Assembly (NCBI GenBank): GCA_013289715.1
Contig: JABCZJ010000012.1
Location: 1-64,000, forward strand
Length of the DNA stretch: 64,000 bases
Reading direction: 5' to 3'
Source: Acidobacteriota bacterium
GTDB taxonomy: Bacteria; Acidobacteriota; Terriglobia; Acidiferrales; UBA7541
The notes under the pieces were generated by a model, which saw only the letters and a program-made list of their open reading frames with translations, was not told the origin of the DNA and did not search any database. The translations under genes were made by a program, and so were the position numbers. This document shows positions 50,871 to 59,636 of the stretch, in pieces (position 1 is the stretch's first letter; each line of letters starts with the position of its first letter).

Positions 50871-51781
50871 AACTTCTGAACCTGCAACGCCGCATGGCTC
50901 GCGCCGTCATGACTCCGCTGACGAATTCTGAACGCATGCGTCCGGTCGCGCCCGATGGCCGCTCCATGCGCGCCGTCGCGTCGCAAATCATCAAGCCCAA
51001 CGACCGGCTGACTTCCTTCGAACGCCTGGAAATTTATAATCGCCAGTACTGGTTCCGCGTGCTCGCCGCTTTCGCCGAAGATTTTCCGGGTGTGCGCGCC
51101 GTGCTCGGAGGCCGCCGCTTCGATGCCATGGCCAAAGCGTATCTGATCGATTGCCCGTCGCAATCTTTCACGCTGCGCAATCTTGGTTCGCGCTTGGTAA
51201 ACTGGCTCGAGAAACATCCGAGTTGGGCGGGCGAGCGGCAAAATCTCGCCCTGGATATGGCTCGCCTGGAATGGGCCGACATCGAAGCGTTCGATGGCCT
51301 CAGGGAGCCATCGCTCAAACCCGAAGATCTCGCGGGCGTGAATCCCGCCAAGCTGCAGTTGCGACTGCAGCCCTACGTCAGCTTGCTCGCACTGCGCTAT
51401 CCGGTGGACGAATTGCTGCTCGAGGTTCGCAAGGATTCGGGCGATCTGGACGTCGCCAGCAACACTTTCAACGAGCGTCACAAACGCAAACGCGCGAGCG
51501 CCGTCGCGAAGCTCAAGCCGAGCCCCATATTTTTGGCCGTGCACCGCCTGGAGGAGGACGTTTATTTCCGCCACCTCGACCGCGAGGAATTTGCCATCCT
51601 ATCGGCGTTACATGCCGGAAAATCCTTGAACGCTGCAATCGAATCGCCGTGGCGCAGCTCGCCGATCGCTGTCGCGGATCGCGCCGCCCAGATTGAAAAA
51701 TGGTTCCACACCTGGTCGGCGCTCGGCTGGTTCTGCCGCCTGGAAAAATCCCCGAAAAATGAAAAGGCCGCGCCGCACTAG
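50867..51781 (+). CDS. bufC: DUF2063-type partner of the MNIO maturase
   Basis: I start at the ATG at 50867 (overlap ATGA with the maturase), not at upstream in-frame codons that lie inside that gene. The 304-residue protein has the DUF2063 'putative DNA-binding' domain at the N-terminus (NLQRRMARAVMTPLT, LTSFERLEIYNRQYWFRVLAAFAEDFPGVRAVLGGRRFDAMAKAYL). In MNIO systems this domain binds the precursor peptide and not DNA. A longer C-terminal half (YPVDELLLEVRKD, FLAVHRLEEDVYFRHLDREEFAILSALHAGKSL) resembles the HvfC/BufC extension. It should help the maturase recognise the precursor. The gene ends 29 bases before the DoxX gene. Confidence 0.93.
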   Translation: MKLLNLQRRMARAVMTPLTNSERMRPVAPDGRSMRAVASQIIKPNDRLTSFERLEIYNRQYWFRVLAAFAEDFPGVRAVLGGRRFDAMAKAYLIDCPSQSFTLRNLGSRLVNWLEKHPSWAGERQNLALDMARLEWADIEAFDGLREPSLKPEDLAGVNPAKLQLRLQPYVSLLALRYPVDELLLEVRKDSGDLDVASNTFNERHKRKRASAVAKLKPSPIFLAVHRLEEDVYFRHLDREEFAILSALHAGKSLNAAIESPWRSSPIAVADRAAQIEKWFHTWSALGWFCRLEKSPKNEKAAPH

Positions 51782-51810
51782 GCGCCGGCCGAAAGAGAGC
51801 GCCGCACCAA

Positions 51811-52314
51811 ATGAGCCAAGCTGGAAGTCAGATTCTGCGCCTGTACGACGGATTCCTGAAGGCCGTTTCCAGCCTGCAGTCACCTTTTCTGCTACTCGTG
51901 CGTGTGTACTGGGGCTGGCAACTCTCCCAGAATGGCTGGGCGAAATTACATAACCTGCCTCACGTAACTGAATTTTTCTCGAGCCTGGGGTTGCCAGCGC
52001 CGCATGCCACCGCTACCTTCGTCTCGTCATTCGAATTCGTTTGCGGAATTCTGCTGGCGCTGGGCTTGCTTTCGCGCATCGCGGCGCTCGGCCTGACGAT
52101 AGACATGTTCACGGCCTATTGGACGGCGGATCATGTGGCGCTGCTCTCTTTCATTTCCGATCCCGACAAATTTCAGAATGCCGCTTCCTTCGTTTATCTT
52201 TTTGTAGGCCTGCTGATCTTGATTTTCGGCTCCGGCAAGATTTCGTTGGATCACCTGCTGGATCGCGCCGCGCGAAAAACGCTGCGCGGCGACCCAGGTT
52301 CGTCCTTGGCTTAA
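51811..52314 (+). CDS. DoxX-family membrane protein
   Basis: This 167-residue protein has about four membrane helices (SPFLLLVRVYWGWQLSQNGWAKL, FVSSFEFVCGILLALGLLSRIAALGLTI, ASFVYLFVGLLILIFG) and the DoxX signature of an R near the first helix and GWAKL. DoxX proteins often accompany bufferin operons and may take part in redox reactions at the membrane. It lies 29 bases after the BufC-like gene. No ligand or substrate can be read from it. Confidence 0.92.
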   Translation: MSQAGSQILRLYDGFLKAVSSLQSPFLLLVRVYWGWQLSQNGWAKLHNLPHVTEFFSSLGLPAPHATATFVSSFEFVCGILLALGLLSRIAALGLTIDMFTAYWTADHVALLSFISDPDKFQNAASFVYLFVGLLILIFGSGKISLDHLLDRAARKTLRGDPGSSLA

Positions 52315-52339
52315 CGCCTCTCGAGTCGCACAATGGGAT

Positions 52340-53404
52340 ATGGACAGCGGCTCGGTACAATCGGTTCGGCGCAGCTCGCAACTCGCCAGGAATTTCTGCG
52401 CGGCGATTCTCGCCATATCAATCGTCTGGCTCGCCTCCGCCACCGCTTTTCCTGCTGACGAAATGACCTCCACGATAATCATCGGCAACTCGCGCATCGA
52501 CGTCAACATTGAGCAGGGCGCGATGCAATCGTCGAAAGAAGACCTGATGAAGTGGGTCCGCTGGGCCGCCGAATCCGTCACTGCGTATTACGGCCGCTTC
52601 CCTGTTCCGCAACTTTTGCTCCGCATTGTCCCGTCCGATGGAAAAGGTGTGCGCGGCGGCCGCACTTTTGGCCGCGACAATGGCGGCTTCATCACCATTC
52701 ACATCGGCAAGGACGCGCAGTTCTCCGATCTCGCCCGCGATTGGATGCTCACCCACGAGATGGTCCACCTATCCTTCCCTTCCGTCGCCGATAATCACCA
52801 CTGGATCGAAGAAGGCATCGCCACCTACGTCGAGCCTATCGCGCGCGTCCGCGCCCGCCATTTCGACGCCAATCAAATGTGGTTCGAAGTAATGCGCGAC
52901 CTCCACCAGGGCCTCCCCGCCGAGGGAGACGAGGGCCTGGACCACACCCACACCTGGGGACGAACCTATTGGGGCGGCGCGCTATTCTGTTTCCTGGCGG
53001 ACATCGAGATCCACCGCGAAACCGGCAATAAAAAAGGTCTACAGGACGCGCTGCGCGGAATCCTGAACGCGGGTGGCGACATCAGCCACGACTGGGAGCT
53101 GGAAAAAGCGCTAACGATCGGCGATCAAGCGACAGGCGCGCCGGTGCTGCAAAATCTTTACACCAAAATGAAGGACCAGCCCTATAACGTGGATCTCCCC
53201 GCGCTATGGACGCAACTGGGAATCGAACGCGACGGCAACGCAGTGAAGTTTCTCGACGCCGCGCCGCTAGCTAAAACCCGCGATGCGATAACCTACGGTT
53301 CCGCCGGCCCTACATTGAAACCCGCGGCTTCCGCATTACACGGTTCGGCGATATTCGCAGGACACACAACTACGCGCTTCCCGCCCGACAAATCCAGCGA
53401 CTGA
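52340..53404 (+). CDS. Exported gluzincin-type metallopeptidase
   Basis: This 354-residue protein has an export signal (FCAAILAISIVWLASATAFPAD). An HExxH zinc motif (THEMVHLSFP) is followed by HHWIEEGIATYVEPIARVRARH, where the EG in WIEEGIATY is the third zinc ligand region, as in M1/gluzincin enzymes but with shorter spacing. The N-terminal part (IIIGNSRIDVNIEQGAM) is beta-rich, and the C-terminal part is helical. It lies 25 bases after DoxX and may be the last gene of the bufferin-like operon. It could process the exported peptide, but nothing in the sequence proves this. Otherwise it is a lone envelope protease. Confidence 0.82.
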   Translation: MDSGSVQSVRRSSQLARNFCAAILAISIVWLASATAFPADEMTSTIIIGNSRIDVNIEQGAMQSSKEDLMKWVRWAAESVTAYYGRFPVPQLLLRIVPSDGKGVRGGRTFGRDNGGFITIHIGKDAQFSDLARDWMLTHEMVHLSFPSVADNHHWIEEGIATYVEPIARVRARHFDANQMWFEVMRDLHQGLPAEGDEGLDHTHTWGRTYWGGALFCFLADIEIHRETGNKKGLQDALRGILNAGGDISHDWELEKALTIGDQATGAPVLQNLYTKMKDQPYNVDLPALWTQLGIERDGNAVKFLDAAPLAKTRDAITYGSAGPTLKPAASALHGSAIFAGHTTTRFPPDKSSD

Positions 53405-53427
53405 ATCCGTCGCGCCAGCCGCTCCCA

Positions 53428-55206
53428 TCAATCATCGGATGGGTCCTTCACAATTCGCTCTCCGTTGCGGTATCGTTCAAGCGCCTCCAGAATTGCGGGG
53501 CCCCACGTTTCCGTCTTACGTTCGCCGAATCCTGTCACCTTCCGAATGTCGGCTAGCGAGCGCGGCCGCACCTGGCAAATATGATCCAGCGAGGCGTCTT
53601 GCATGATGATATAGGCAGGCATTTTCAGCTGCTTCGAAGTGACCCGCCGCCATTCGCGCAAATATTCGCGCAGTTCGGGGTCAAATCCCGGCGTCACACT
53701 CCTACCCGCTGCCGAGTTCTCCCCTTTCCGCGCCGAGCCCCACCAGCCTAAGCCCGGCGTGCCGACCGCCGCCGCCGATGAACACCCCGGCGACTCGTTG
53801 TCCCGGCCCGGGCGCGGTCCGCGTGTAAATTTGATTGAGGCCGCCCCAGCAGCCGCGGCAGCAACCCCCGCCGCGGAACGCCTCGCGCGCCGCTTCGACT
53901 TCGGCGCTGGTACCGGAGCGCTCAGCCATCCGATTTCGCAGCCGCACGCGTCACAAGCTCCACACGTTGCCCACTTCGGGCTTTCCCCAAAATGCAAACA
54001 GATCTGGCGATGCCGGCAACGCTTCGATTCCACAAAATTACGAATAATGTGATAGCGCTGCCAACCACGTTCCCGTTCCTGGGGATCGGTAAGCTGTTCG
54101 ATAAAATGCGCTAGCAACCCCGCGTCTTTTTTCTGCCACAGCAGCACACAATCCGCAGGCAGGCCGTCGCGCCCCGCGCGCCCAGCCTCCTGATAATACT
54201 GCTCGATAGATTTCGGGAGCGAAAGGTGAATCACCGCGCGCACCGCGGCCTTATTGATTCCCAATCCAAAAGCCACCGTCCCCACCAGCACCGGAACTTG
54301 GTCAGACATCCACTTTTCCTGGTTGCGCCGCCGCGTCGCATTATCCATCTTGCCGTGGTAGCCGATCGCCGCGATTCCCTCCGCCGCCAGATACGCGACC
54401 GTTTCCTCCACGCGCGCAATCGTCGGCGCATACACGATCACATTGCTGCCGGCATACGCTCGCAGCGCGCGCACCAGCAAATAAGATTGCACTTGCGCGC
54501 CGCATTCCTTCACCACGTAACGCAGATTCGCACGGTGAAAGCTCGCAATATATTTATGCGGCTCGCGCAGAGCCAACTGCTCGATAATGTCGTGCCGCAC
54601 CTGTCGCGTCGCACTAGCCGTAAAGGCCGCAATCGGACGATCGGGGAAATGCTTACGCAGCGAACTCAGCTGCCGGTATTCAGGACGGAACTCATGCCCC
54701 CACTCCGAAATGCAGTGCGCCTCGTCAATCGCGAATAGCGAAACCGGCACGCGCTGCAGCCACTCGATGGTGTCCGCCCGCGCCAATCTTTCCGGCGAAA
54801 GATACAGCAAGCGATAACGCCCGGCGATCGCGTCGCGCGAAACCTCAGCCTGTTCCTTCGCGCCCAGCGTGCTATTCAACAGCGCCGCAGAAATTCCCAT
54901 CTGACCAAGCTGCGCCACCTGGTCCTGCATCAGCGCGATCAATGGCGACACCACCACCACAGTGCGATCCGCCAGCAGCGCCGCCGGCAACTGATAGCAC
55001 AACGATTTCCCGCCGCCCGTCGGCATCACCACGCAAGCGTCCTGCCCGCCGAGCAGGCTGCGCACGATGCGCTCCTGCATCGGACGAAACGAATCGTAGC
55101 CCCAATAACGCCGCAACGCTCCGAGCAATTCCGTAGGTGGATTTTCCGCAGCCTGATGTCCCGAGACGGGACGATCCATAGCGGGACGTGCGCTGGCCGA
55201 TTGCAT
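53428..55206 (-). CDS. recQ: ATP-dependent DNA helicase RecQ
   Basis: This 592-residue helicase has all RecQ motifs: GYDSFRPMQERIVRSLLGGQDACVVMPTGGGKSLCYQLPA (motif 0 and Walker A), LFAIDEAHCISEWGHEFRPEYRQL, AFTASAT, GYHGKMDNATRRRNQEKWMSD, VAFGLGINKAAVRAVIHLSLPKSIEQYYQEAGRAGRDG, and a four-Cys zinc site (CRHRQICLHFGES...CGACDACG). The HRDC domain lies near the end (LKMPAYIIMQDASLDHICQVRPRSLADIRKVTGFGERK). Between zinc and HRDC domains the usual winged helix is replaced by a low-complexity Ala/Gly/Arg segment of about 90 residues. It unwinds DNA in recombination and repair. Divergent to a DinB-like gene. Confidence 0.95.
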   Translation of the reverse strand: MQSASARPAMDRPVSGHQAAENPPTELLGALRRYWGYDSFRPMQERIVRSLLGGQDACVVMPTGGGKSLCYQLPAALLADRTVVVVSPLIALMQDQVAQLGQMGISAALLNSTLGAKEQAEVSRDAIAGRYRLLYLSPERLARADTIEWLQRVPVSLFAIDEAHCISEWGHEFRPEYRQLSSLRKHFPDRPIAAFTASATRQVRHDIIEQLALREPHKYIASFHRANLRYVVKECGAQVQSYLLVRALRAYAGSNVIVYAPTIARVEETVAYLAAEGIAAIGYHGKMDNATRRRNQEKWMSDQVPVLVGTVAFGLGINKAAVRAVIHLSLPKSIEQYYQEAGRAGRDGLPADCVLLWQKKDAGLLAHFIEQLTDPQERERGWQRYHIIRNFVESKRCRHRQICLHFGESPKWATCGACDACGCEIGWLSAPVPAPKSKRRARRSAAGVAAAAAGAASIKFTRGPRPGRDNESPGCSSAAAVGTPGLGWWGSARKGENSAAGRSVTPGFDPELREYLREWRRVTSKQLKMPAYIIMQDASLDHICQVRPRSLADIRKVTGFGERKTETWGPAILEALERYRNGERIVKDPSDD

Positions 55207-55309
55207 CGAATGAGTATAGATACGTAAGCACGCATCGGTCTATGCGTATCCTTGCCGCTGCCCTTCACTTTCGCCACAAACCGATAATTTGCCTTATAAT
55301 CCAGCCACC

Positions 55310-55813
55310 ATGGACCCTACACCCGAACGCCCGACCCCGGGATCCAGCCGTCAACTTTTGCGTCACACACTCGCCACGCTAGCCTACCGCGGCGGAAAGG
55401 TAATGCGAGGCGCTCCGCCGAATTTCACCGAATATCGCGCCAGCGATACCACGCGCGCCAGCGGGCAGATCCTCGCGCATCTGGCAGATTTGCTCGATTG
55501 GGCCCTCACGCAAGCCAATGGCAAACAGGACTGGCACGACTCGAAGCCGCTTCCGTGGGACGAGGGCACCAAGCGCTTCTTCGCATCATTAAAAGCCCTT
55601 GATGATTACCTCGCATCCGATGCCCAGCTCTCCTGCCCACCGGAGAAACTCTTCCAGGGCGCCATCGCCGATTCCCTAACGCATGTTGGCCAGCTGGCGA
55701 TGCTGCGTCGTCTGGCCGGCGCGCCGATTCGCGCCGAAAATTACGCGCAAGCGGAGATCGTTGCAGGCCGAGTCGGCGCGCAACAGACGCAGCCCCGCCG
55801 CGAGTTCGATTAA
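55310..55813 (+). CDS. DinB-superfamily protein (cytoplasmic)
   Basis: I start at the ATG at 55310 (MDPTPERPTPGSS), since the upstream TTG at 55289 has no ribosome-binding site. The product is 167 residues. It shows the DinB pattern: TTRASGQILAHLADLLDWALTQANG, then helix ALDDYLASDAQLSCPPEKLFQGAIADSLTHVGQLAMLRRLAGAPIRAENY. His in ILAHLADLL and LTHVGQL could bind the metal. The role is not known; relatives include thiol-dependent transferases. It is divergent to recQ. Confidence 0.83.
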   Translation: MDPTPERPTPGSSRQLLRHTLATLAYRGGKVMRGAPPNFTEYRASDTTRASGQILAHLADLLDWALTQANGKQDWHDSKPLPWDEGTKRFFASLKALDDYLASDAQLSCPPEKLFQGAIADSLTHVGQLAMLRRLAGAPIRAENYAQAEIVAGRVGAQQTQPRREFD

Positions 55814-55930
55814 ACCAGATTTCGCGCGGCGCATTCCGTACGATGGAATTCAGATGAGGGCTTGCGAATTGCGGAGAAGAGAATCGCAGGCGTGGGCTTG
55901 CAACCGACGACTCCCAGGCGATCAGTCGTT

Positions 55931-55979
55931 AAACAAAAAAGGAACCGGGAGACGAGGCTGAGGGACCCGAGTCTCCCGG
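55931..55979 (-). terminator. Intrinsic terminator of the PilZ gene
   Basis: CCGGGAGAC (55945-55953) is perfectly complementary to GTCTCCCGG (55971-55979), with a 17-base loop. On the minus strand TTCCTTTTTTG follows. It lies about 40 bases past the PilZ stop. Confidence 0.85.
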
Positions 55980-56019
55980 CATTCTCACCCATCTCCGCAG
56001 GGTCTGGGTAAGAAACTGG

Positions 56020-56355
56020 TTATGCTGCTGTTTCGCTGCTGCGCATGAACTCGTAACGTTCGATCGCTGCTGCCACTCCCACTTCGCCCGAATTTTCGGG
56101 ACTGGTCCGCAGCACACGCCCGAGACACCGGACGCGCACCGGACCTGCTTGAGTGAGTTCATGCGGCAAGGTCATAACAATCTCGACCGGTGCGCCGCTC
56201 CTCAAACCTTTGGGCAAGTGAAAATACAGACCGCGGGAACTAACTTCCCGCGATTCTGTGGCAGCTTCGCCAACGACGCTTTCGTCAGTCCAGCGAACGG
56301 TCAGCGGAAGCCGCATCAGAAATCGCCGCGTTGCACGTCGCTCTTTTAAAGCCAC
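56020..56355 (-). CDS. PilZ-domain protein
   Basis: This 111-residue protein has the PilZ fold with the c-di-GMP motif RRxxR in KERRATRRFLMRLPLTV and a second motif in ESREVSSRGLYFHLPKGLRSGAPVEIVMTLP. The usual D/NxSxxG is EVSSRG here. The end (GRVLRTSPENSGEVGVAAAIERYEFM) is also typical. It should respond to cyclic di-GMP, although the nearest GGDEF-EAL gene (21-22.7 kb) is broken. It is transcribed alone and ends in an intrinsic terminator. Confidence 0.9.
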   Translation of the reverse strand: MALKERRATRRFLMRLPLTVRWTDESVVGEAATESREVSSRGLYFHLPKGLRSGAPVEIVMTLPHELTQAGPVRVRCLGRVLRTSPENSGEVGVAAAIERYEFMRSSETAA

Positions 56356-56510
56356 AGGACACTACCTCCCTAAGTACGCATCTAGAGTAGGGCTGGTGCG
56401 CCTGAGAACCAATAGAGCTAAAGCCTCAATTCGCGTAGCCTGAATTGGTACACAAGTACTAGTCCTGTCGTTGTTAAATTACTGAAAAATAAGGTATTAC
56501 TTGGCTGGTC

Positions 56511-58316
56511 CTATTCTGCCTCTTCTTTCGGAGTCTTGCGGAATGCGTGCAGTGTATCGGCGAGCGTCAGTATGCCTTCGAGCTTCGCCAGGTCAGCACG
56601 GCTGGCGACCGGCAGCACCGGCCAGTCACCCATCACCTGCAGAGCTTCGGCCAGGCCCTGATCGCGGAAAAGATACGGAATCGGTCCCTTGGATTTAGCA
56701 TGAATCGGCGTGGTCGTGCGCGCCGCATCCGGAGCGAGTCGCAGCACGTCATCGCGGTCGAGCAGCCACCATTCTCCGGGACGCATGCGCAACAACAGCG
56801 CCGCCTCGGGATTCGCCTCCGCGCGCCGCGCAACCTCCACAATGTGTTCGCCCGGCTCGGCCACCAGCACGCCGTCCGTCCGCATCGCATCCTCCACGAC
56901 GAACGACGTCATCTCGCGCCGCTCCTCAATCGAGGGCAATAGCAATCCATCCTGGCGGGCCAGCAGATCGAACAGTGGAACTTTCTGGTAGGCCCGGGAA
57001 ATTCCATAGGCAATCATGGTGGAAATAATCACCGGCAGAATGGCCGTGTAGTTTCCAGAAAGTTCAATCACCATGAACACGGAAGTAATTGGCGTCCGCA
57101 GAAACCCCGCAAAGAGCGTCCCGATCCCCACCAACGCGAATGTGCCGATCGTCGCCGTCAGCCCGGGAAAAAAATAATGCTCGATGGAACCCACCGCTCC
57201 GCCCAGCATCGCCCCGATAAAAATTGTAGGTGCGAACAAGCCGCCCGGCGTCCCGCTCAGGAACGAAAATCCGGTAACCAGCAGCTTTAAGGCGGCGAGC
57301 AACAAAAGCAATTGCCACACAAATTGCCCGTGCATGGCTTGGTCGACGATGGCATACCCCGCGCCCATCACCTGCGGAAAGCGTATGCCGATCAGTCCGA
57401 TCAGCAATCCTGCTGCGGCCGGTTGAAAATATTCGGTCCAGCGCGGAAGCGCCTGCATCTTCGGTCGCGCGTAGACAATCCATTTCAGCAGCAGCAAAGA
57501 AGCGGCGCCTCCCGCCACTCCCAGCGCGGCGTATGCCAGAACTTCGCCCGGCCCTGCCAATCGAAACGGCGGAACGCGGAACAGCGAGTCCGGCCCCAGG
57601 AACGCGCGCATCGTCACCACGCTCGACACCGCCGCCAGCACGATCGCTCCCAGCACGCCGGCGCTCCATGTCCCGATCACCTCTTCAATCACGAACAGCA
57701 CAGCCGAAATTGGCGCGTTGAACGCCGCCGCCAGCCCCGCCGCAGTGCCCACCGGCGCGATCAGGCGCAGTTTTTCCTGCGACAGCCGCAAACTCCGGCC
57801 CAGCAGCGATGCAATCCCCGCGCCCATCAGCAGCGAAGGGTCCTCGGGCCCCAGCGATTGCCCGCTGCCAATGGCCAGTGCGCAGACGAAAAATTTTCCG
57901 ATCACCGTGCCGAACGGCACATAGCCATTCGAAATGTACATCGCCGCTTTCACTTGATTCACTCCGCTGCCGCGCACGCGTGAGAACACATGAATTGCCA
58001 GCAACGCCACCACAATCCCCGCAATCGTCGGAGCCAGCACAACACGCGGAAACGAAGGAGACAATGACGCACCCAGCAGCGTGATCTGCGTCCATTCGAT
58101 GGCCAGCCTGAAACACACTACGACCAGGCCAGAAAACACGCCGATGACTACCGCCAGCATCAGGAAGAATCTATCTTCGCGCAGCGTGAAAACCGCGTGC
58201 ATCCACGATTCCCAACGCGTGCGGACGTTTTCCTGTCCCGCCGCCGGCGAGTCAACGATAGCGGGCGCAACGGCTTCGACTGGGACTGTTACCGATACAA
58301 CGGGCGCCTCGCTCAC
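56511..58316 (-). CDS. ClC-type chloride channel/transporter with CBS domains
   Basis: I start at the GTG at 58316, which overlaps the stop of the TPR gene by four bases (GTGA), not at a TTG further upstream. The product is about 601 residues. The ClC core has roughly 12 membrane helices, with RGSGVNQVK, AIGSGQSLGPEDPSLLMGAG (the Glu aligns with the gating Glu of ClC antiporters), FNAPISAVLFVIEE and FLSGTPGGLFAPTIFIGAMLGG. Two CBS domains follow (EDAMRTDGVLVAEPGEHIVEVARR, LAEALQVMGDWPVLPVASRADLAKLEGILTLADTLH). It carries chloride or a similar anion, probably in exchange for protons, and may sense a nucleotide through CBS. The adjoining TPR gene is coupled upstream. Confidence 0.92.
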   Translation of the reverse strand: MSEAPVVSVTVPVEAVAPAIVDSPAAGQENVRTRWESWMHAVFTLREDRFFLMLAVVIGVFSGLVVVCFRLAIEWTQITLLGASLSPSFPRVVLAPTIAGIVVALLAIHVFSRVRGSGVNQVKAAMYISNGYVPFGTVIGKFFVCALAIGSGQSLGPEDPSLLMGAGIASLLGRSLRLSQEKLRLIAPVGTAAGLAAAFNAPISAVLFVIEEVIGTWSAGVLGAIVLAAVSSVVTMRAFLGPDSLFRVPPFRLAGPGEVLAYAALGVAGGAASLLLLKWIVYARPKMQALPRWTEYFQPAAAGLLIGLIGIRFPQVMGAGYAIVDQAMHGQFVWQLLLLLAALKLLVTGFSFLSGTPGGLFAPTIFIGAMLGGAVGSIEHYFFPGLTATIGTFALVGIGTLFAGFLRTPITSVFMVIELSGNYTAILPVIISTMIAYGISRAYQKVPLFDLLARQDGLLLPSIEERREMTSFVVEDAMRTDGVLVAEPGEHIVEVARRAEANPEAALLLRMRPGEWWLLDRDDVLRLAPDAARTTTPIHAKSKGPIPYLFRDQGLAEALQVMGDWPVLPVASRADLAKLEGILTLADTLHAFRKTPKEEAE

Positions 58317-59488
58317 TGGTTCACCACAGACCGGCTGCGGCCCAGCAGCCAAAGCGCGCGATCATCACCTTGCGCTTCCCCACATGCAGCCGCCGACGCA
58401 TTCTCCACGCTGAATACGTAGGCCATCGCCGCGTCCAGCCGATCCGGAAATCGCTCCAGGTATCGCGGAGCCCAGTCCTGCTGCAAGTCTCTGCCCTGCT
58501 GGTAGACTCGCTGCAGGTCTGTCTGCGGCGGACTTTGTTCTAGCGACTGGCCCGTCTGGTGCGCACAATTCTCCGCTCGCGTTTGCGCCAACGCCAGCGC
58601 ACCCGCCACCCGCTGCGCTCGCGCCTCGGCAGAGAGCCCGGATAAGAACGGATCCGCCGCAAATATCCGCCGCGTCATATCGTACCGATACGCCAGATCC
58701 GGTTGTTCGCGCCTCTCGCGCGGCAGCCGATCGAAATATTCCATCGCCGTCACGTATTGGCCCAACTCGAACGCGCACTGGGCCCCGCCCGCCAGCGATT
58801 CTTCATCGTTCGGGTCTGCAGCCAGCAACGTGCGATGCACCTCCAGCGCTCGATTCCATTGCTGTGTGCGCAGCAGCAGCTGTGCCACGATTTTCAGCCG
58901 CGCCGGATCGCCCGCGGGAGTATTCTCCTGCAGCGCGATTACTTCTGGAGCGGCCTGTTTCACCGCGCCACGGCTGAGCAGGAAATCGCAAAGTTCCCGG
59001 CGCACTTGCCAACGCATCGCAATCGGATCGCTGTGCCACTCGCCGTAAATCGCGCCCTGGTAATAACGCATCGCGTCTGCCAGCGAACTGTTATGCGCCG
59101 CGATGCGCGCCAGCTCCAGGTTTACTTCGCCGCTGCCCGGCGATTCAGAAAGCAGATTCAGCAGGTAAGAACGAGCTTCCTCCCCGCGCTCGGCGGCTGC
59201 CAGAGCCTTCGCCAGATGCAATTGAAACAGCGGATTCGAGGGATTGTACGCCAGCGCGTTGCGGTAATCCGTCAGCGCCGCTTTCACCTGCCCCGCCTGC
59301 TCGTCCGCTTCGCCTTGCGCGAACATCGCGTCTGCCAGCGTATGTATCTTTTTGTGGTACATCCGCGAAAACAACGCCGTCAGCGCCAAAAGCACTACCA
59401 GCGCCAGCACGCAAAGAATCAACACCAATTCGCGCGAAAAGATCCGCGGAGATTCATCGCTCACCGTGCTTGGGCTCGCCGCACTCAT
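58313..59488 (-). CDS. TPR-repeat membrane-anchored protein
   Basis: I start at the ATG at 59488 (MSAASPSTVSDE), because the longer upstream frame has no hydrophobic or family-like sequence. The 391-residue protein has one N-terminal membrane helix (LVLILCVLALVVLLALTALFSR) and about six to eight TPR-like units, such as AGQVKAALTDYRNALAYNPSNPLFQLHLAKALAAAERGEEARSYL. The stop overlaps the ClC gene by four bases, so translation is coupled. Its tie to ClC suggests a shared envelope role, but nothing specific is seen. Confidence 0.85.
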   Translation of the reverse strand: MSAASPSTVSDESPRIFSRELVLILCVLALVVLLALTALFSRMYHKKIHTLADAMFAQGEADEQAGQVKAALTDYRNALAYNPSNPLFQLHLAKALAAAERGEEARSYLLNLLSESPGSGEVNLELARIAAHNSSLADAMRYYQGAIYGEWHSDPIAMRWQVRRELCDFLLSRGAVKQAAPEVIALQENTPAGDPARLKIVAQLLLRTQQWNRALEVHRTLLAADPNDEESLAGGAQCAFELGQYVTAMEYFDRLPRERREQPDLAYRYDMTRRIFAADPFLSGLSAEARAQRVAGALALAQTRAENCAHQTGQSLEQSPPQTDLQRVYQQGRDLQQDWAPRYLERFPDRLDAAMAYVFSVENASAAACGEAQGDDRALWLLGRSRSVVNQ

Positions 59489-59636
59489 CGTGAATGATTC
59501 AACCGAAGAATATTCTAGACGTTTTTCGCGCAGAATGGGTTGCGAGTCGAAAAAATAGCGAAAAGTTCGTGGAAGTGAATTGCAGCAACAGGGGCAGATC
59601 CGAAACAGAGGGAAGAAGCCAAGCCGCGCTTGCCGG

